A stretch of DNA of 64,000 nt. Origin: Winogradskyella wandonensis. Its GTDB lineage: Bacteria > Bacteroidota > Bacteroidia > Flavobacteriales > Flavobacteriaceae. The translations under genes were made by a program, and so were the position numbers. Location of the stretch: positions 589,020-653,019 of the forward strand of contig NZ_SMGI01000001.1 in assembly GCF_004346845.1 (NCBI RefSeq). Reading direction: 5' to 3'. Under the pieces are notes generated by a model. That model was not told the origin of the DNA and made no database searches. It saw only the letters and a list, made by a program, of their open reading frames with translations. Below are positions 63,601 through 64,000 of the stretch, piece by piece (the first letter of the stretch is position 1; each line of letters starts with the position of its first letter).

Positions 63601-64000
63601 ACTTACAGGAGTATCGTAAATGACGATAGCGGAACACTGTCCAGCATCGGTAGGTACATCAATAATATCAGAAGGACATGTAATTGAAGGCGATTGTGCA
63701 TCATTAATAGTGACAGTAAATGAGCAGTTGGTCGAAGTACCTGCAGCGTCCGTTACAGTATAAGTTACCGTCGTTGTACCAACAGGGAATGTATCACCAG
63801 GGTTATGTGTACTAGAGACAGAAAAACCAGGACAGTTATCATTGCCCGTAGGCGCCATCCAATTCACTACAGCATCACAACTATCAAGGTCATTGCTAAC
63901 GACAATATCCGCAGGACAATCGATAGTAGGCGGTTCATTATCCGTTACTACAACATTGAAAGAGCATTCTGCAGTTAGACCAGCAGTATCGGTTACCTCA
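60616..64000 (-). CDS. Giant repeat adhesin with T9SS type B sorting domain (partial)
   Basis: Partial at its 5' end: the frame is open from base 63999, giving at least 1127 residues; the internal ATG at 63867 is not the true start. Repeated beta-sandwich HYR/Ig-like units with the pattern TVVDNEIP, TDxCGN, TRTWTATD and DTTAPVL make up most of the protein, and it is rich in paired cysteines. The last about 95 residues (DVRISQTITANGDGVNDSFQ, FNRWGALVYKNNNY, TGTYYYVVTL) are the CHU_C/gliding-motility-associated type B sorting domain. It should be secreted by T9SS and attached at the surface. It leads the adhesin-SprF-OmpA operon. Confidence 0.92.
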   Translation of the reverse strand, partial: EVTDTAGLTAECSFNVVVTDNEPPTIDCPADIVVSNDLDSCDAVVNWMAPTGNDNCPGFSVSSTHNPGDTFPVGTTTVTYTVTDAAGTSTNCSFTVTINDAQSPSITCPSDIIDVPTDAGQCSAIVIYDTPVSTDNCSGTDTILISGIASGNAFPLGTTTNVFEVVDGAGNVSTCSFTVTVVDNEIPIIDAPMSANIEACSVIDALPDYSEIPVDITGQESVYNFSVIEACDFTVSYQDITNGSCPWVVTRTFTVTDSSGNTSNDIQVITIDDTTSPTIDTQATNIFIECSANQTQGQTLEEWLNNNGNAQASDNCGSVTWSNDYNQNNNIQCDPQIGIDVTFTATDSCGNTSTTTATYFIQDTTPPTLNVPSDITIECSEDESSLNTGIATGLDDCSAVTITESDSVSDACGNTKTITRTWTATDGCGNETNGTQIITVVDTTPPTITTQASNLTVECDGQGNLNDLNTWLNNHGGADASDLCGVVTWTNNFVSLSGNCGQTGSAVVVFTATDECDNSISTSATFEIEDTTAPVLSEQGQDANVECPEDLVFTAPTASDSCSAANSEPTISFVDSEAIDDCGLLAVTRTWTATDCAGNVSAPVSQTLTYIDTTAPVLSGQGLDANVECPEDLVFTAPTASDSCSAANSEPTISFVDSEAIDNCGLLAVTRTWTATDCAGNVSAPVSQTLTYIDTTAPVLSGQGQDANVECPEDLVFTAPTASDSCSAANSEPTISFVDSEVADNCGLLAVTRTWTATDCAGNVSAPVSQTLTYIDTTAPVLTIPADVTIECTEDESPNTNGTATATDSCDDNITITFSDVINDGDCANNYTIIRTWTATDCTGNSVSLDQTISVVDTTAPVLITPNFIENISVVCDAIPEIPDLEFEDNCSSDVTVEFNEAINFASNSNDYVIIRDWTVDDGCGNISIFTQTINVTALTISTLDGDRCIDDGEIDLFDFLQGDVDTSGIWSIVFGNGITLNGSLFNPENGAVVGETYTFRYSLVGTCPSQTDVNVFINDDCVVLPCGAEDVRISQTITANGDGVNDSFQVAGIEQCGFVIEVQIFNRWGALVYKNNNYQNNWSGQVNNASLGSANTIPTGTYYYVVTLINSGLEPFVGPLYVVTDK
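61664..62401 (-). repeat. Three near-identical 246-bp tandem repeats in the adhesin gene
   Basis: Units at 61664-61909, 61910-62155 and 62156-62401; each encodes 82 residues containing NVECPEDLVFTAPTASDSCS and TRTWTATDCAGNVSAPVSQT. Adjacent units differ by roughly a dozen and eight bases by eye, far fewer than other units in the gene, indicating recent duplication or gene conversion. Confidence 0.92.

Noticed and set aside
1..64000. tRNA and rRNA genes
   Set aside because: Intergenic regions were read for cloverleaf ends and conserved TpsiC-arm words; none found, though a dedicated search would be more sensitive.

Overview
The window comes from an AT-rich genome of the Bacteroidota, almost certainly a marine-type Flavobacteriaceae; the genus cannot be fixed from sequence alone. 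Support: a type IX secretion (T9SS) cargo with a type B sorting domain next to a PorP/SprF partner, PorQ, SusC-like carboxypeptidase-regulatory/TonB-plug modules, CCC-motif, DUF2752, DUF6452 and DUF6048-like families, a 6S-Flavo-type RNA, no Shine-Dalgarno dependence, and several promoters of the Bacteroidota TTG/TAnnTTTG class. No tRNA, rRNA, CRISPR array, insertion sequence or prophage was seen. Genes are tightly packed and no gene-free stretch exceeds 300 bases.

Layout. 1-3.4 kb: end of a MenE-like acyl-CoA ligase, then two linked vWA-type envelope proteins, one lacking the metal-site residues. 3.4-9.8 kb (mostly minus): OmpA lipoprotein, GT2 glycosyltransferase, stand-alone HsdR_N-type protein, holA, then a DUF6048-like/DUF6452/RlmD-family cluster. 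9.9-19.2 kb: ornithine aminotransferase, small membrane proteins, Smr protein, TSP3 lipoprotein, cysteine desulfurase, TonB receptor and M23 peptidase. 19.3-21.8 kb: coiled-coil protein, zapA, 6S RNA and rny. 21.8-29.2 kb: histidine kinase, xerD, outer-membrane proteins, aroQ, lpdA, msrB. 29.4-40.1 kb: a glycogen/alpha-glucan cluster of the GlgE type (glgM-like synthase, glgC, glgE, maltokinase, glgB, GH31). 40.2-46.2 kb: M48 peptidase, UMF1-type transporter, lipoprotein, and an ECF sigma operon with a candidate anti-sigma factor and two DUF4097/GIN-type surface proteins. 46.4-57.5 kb: housekeeping genes (lon, porQ, cmk, LysM protein, rpsA, pyrR-pyrB, STAS-like protein, rnz, pdxH) and a CAP lipoprotein. 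57.7-64 kb (minus): an OmpA/PD40 protein, PorP/SprF and a huge repeat adhesin running off the end.

How the genes work together. GlgC makes ADP-glucose, the GT4 synthase can make maltose-1-phosphate or extend glucan, maltokinase makes maltose-1-phosphate from maltose, GlgE polymerises it, GlgB branches the polymer and GH31 trims alpha-glucosides; no trehalose synthase is visible to supply maltose. The last three genes form a secretion unit: adhesin, its dedicated SprF-like outer-membrane partner and a peptidoglycan-anchored OmpA protein. The ECF operon looks like a self-contained envelope-response unit.

Starts were revised where family N-termini or promoter position argued for it: the HsdR_N-type protein (GTG at 5864), holA (TTG at 5954), cysteine desulfurase (13851), TM2 protein (25093), the 25210 gene and porQ (48999). 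Family assignments are by recognition of motifs, not by database search.
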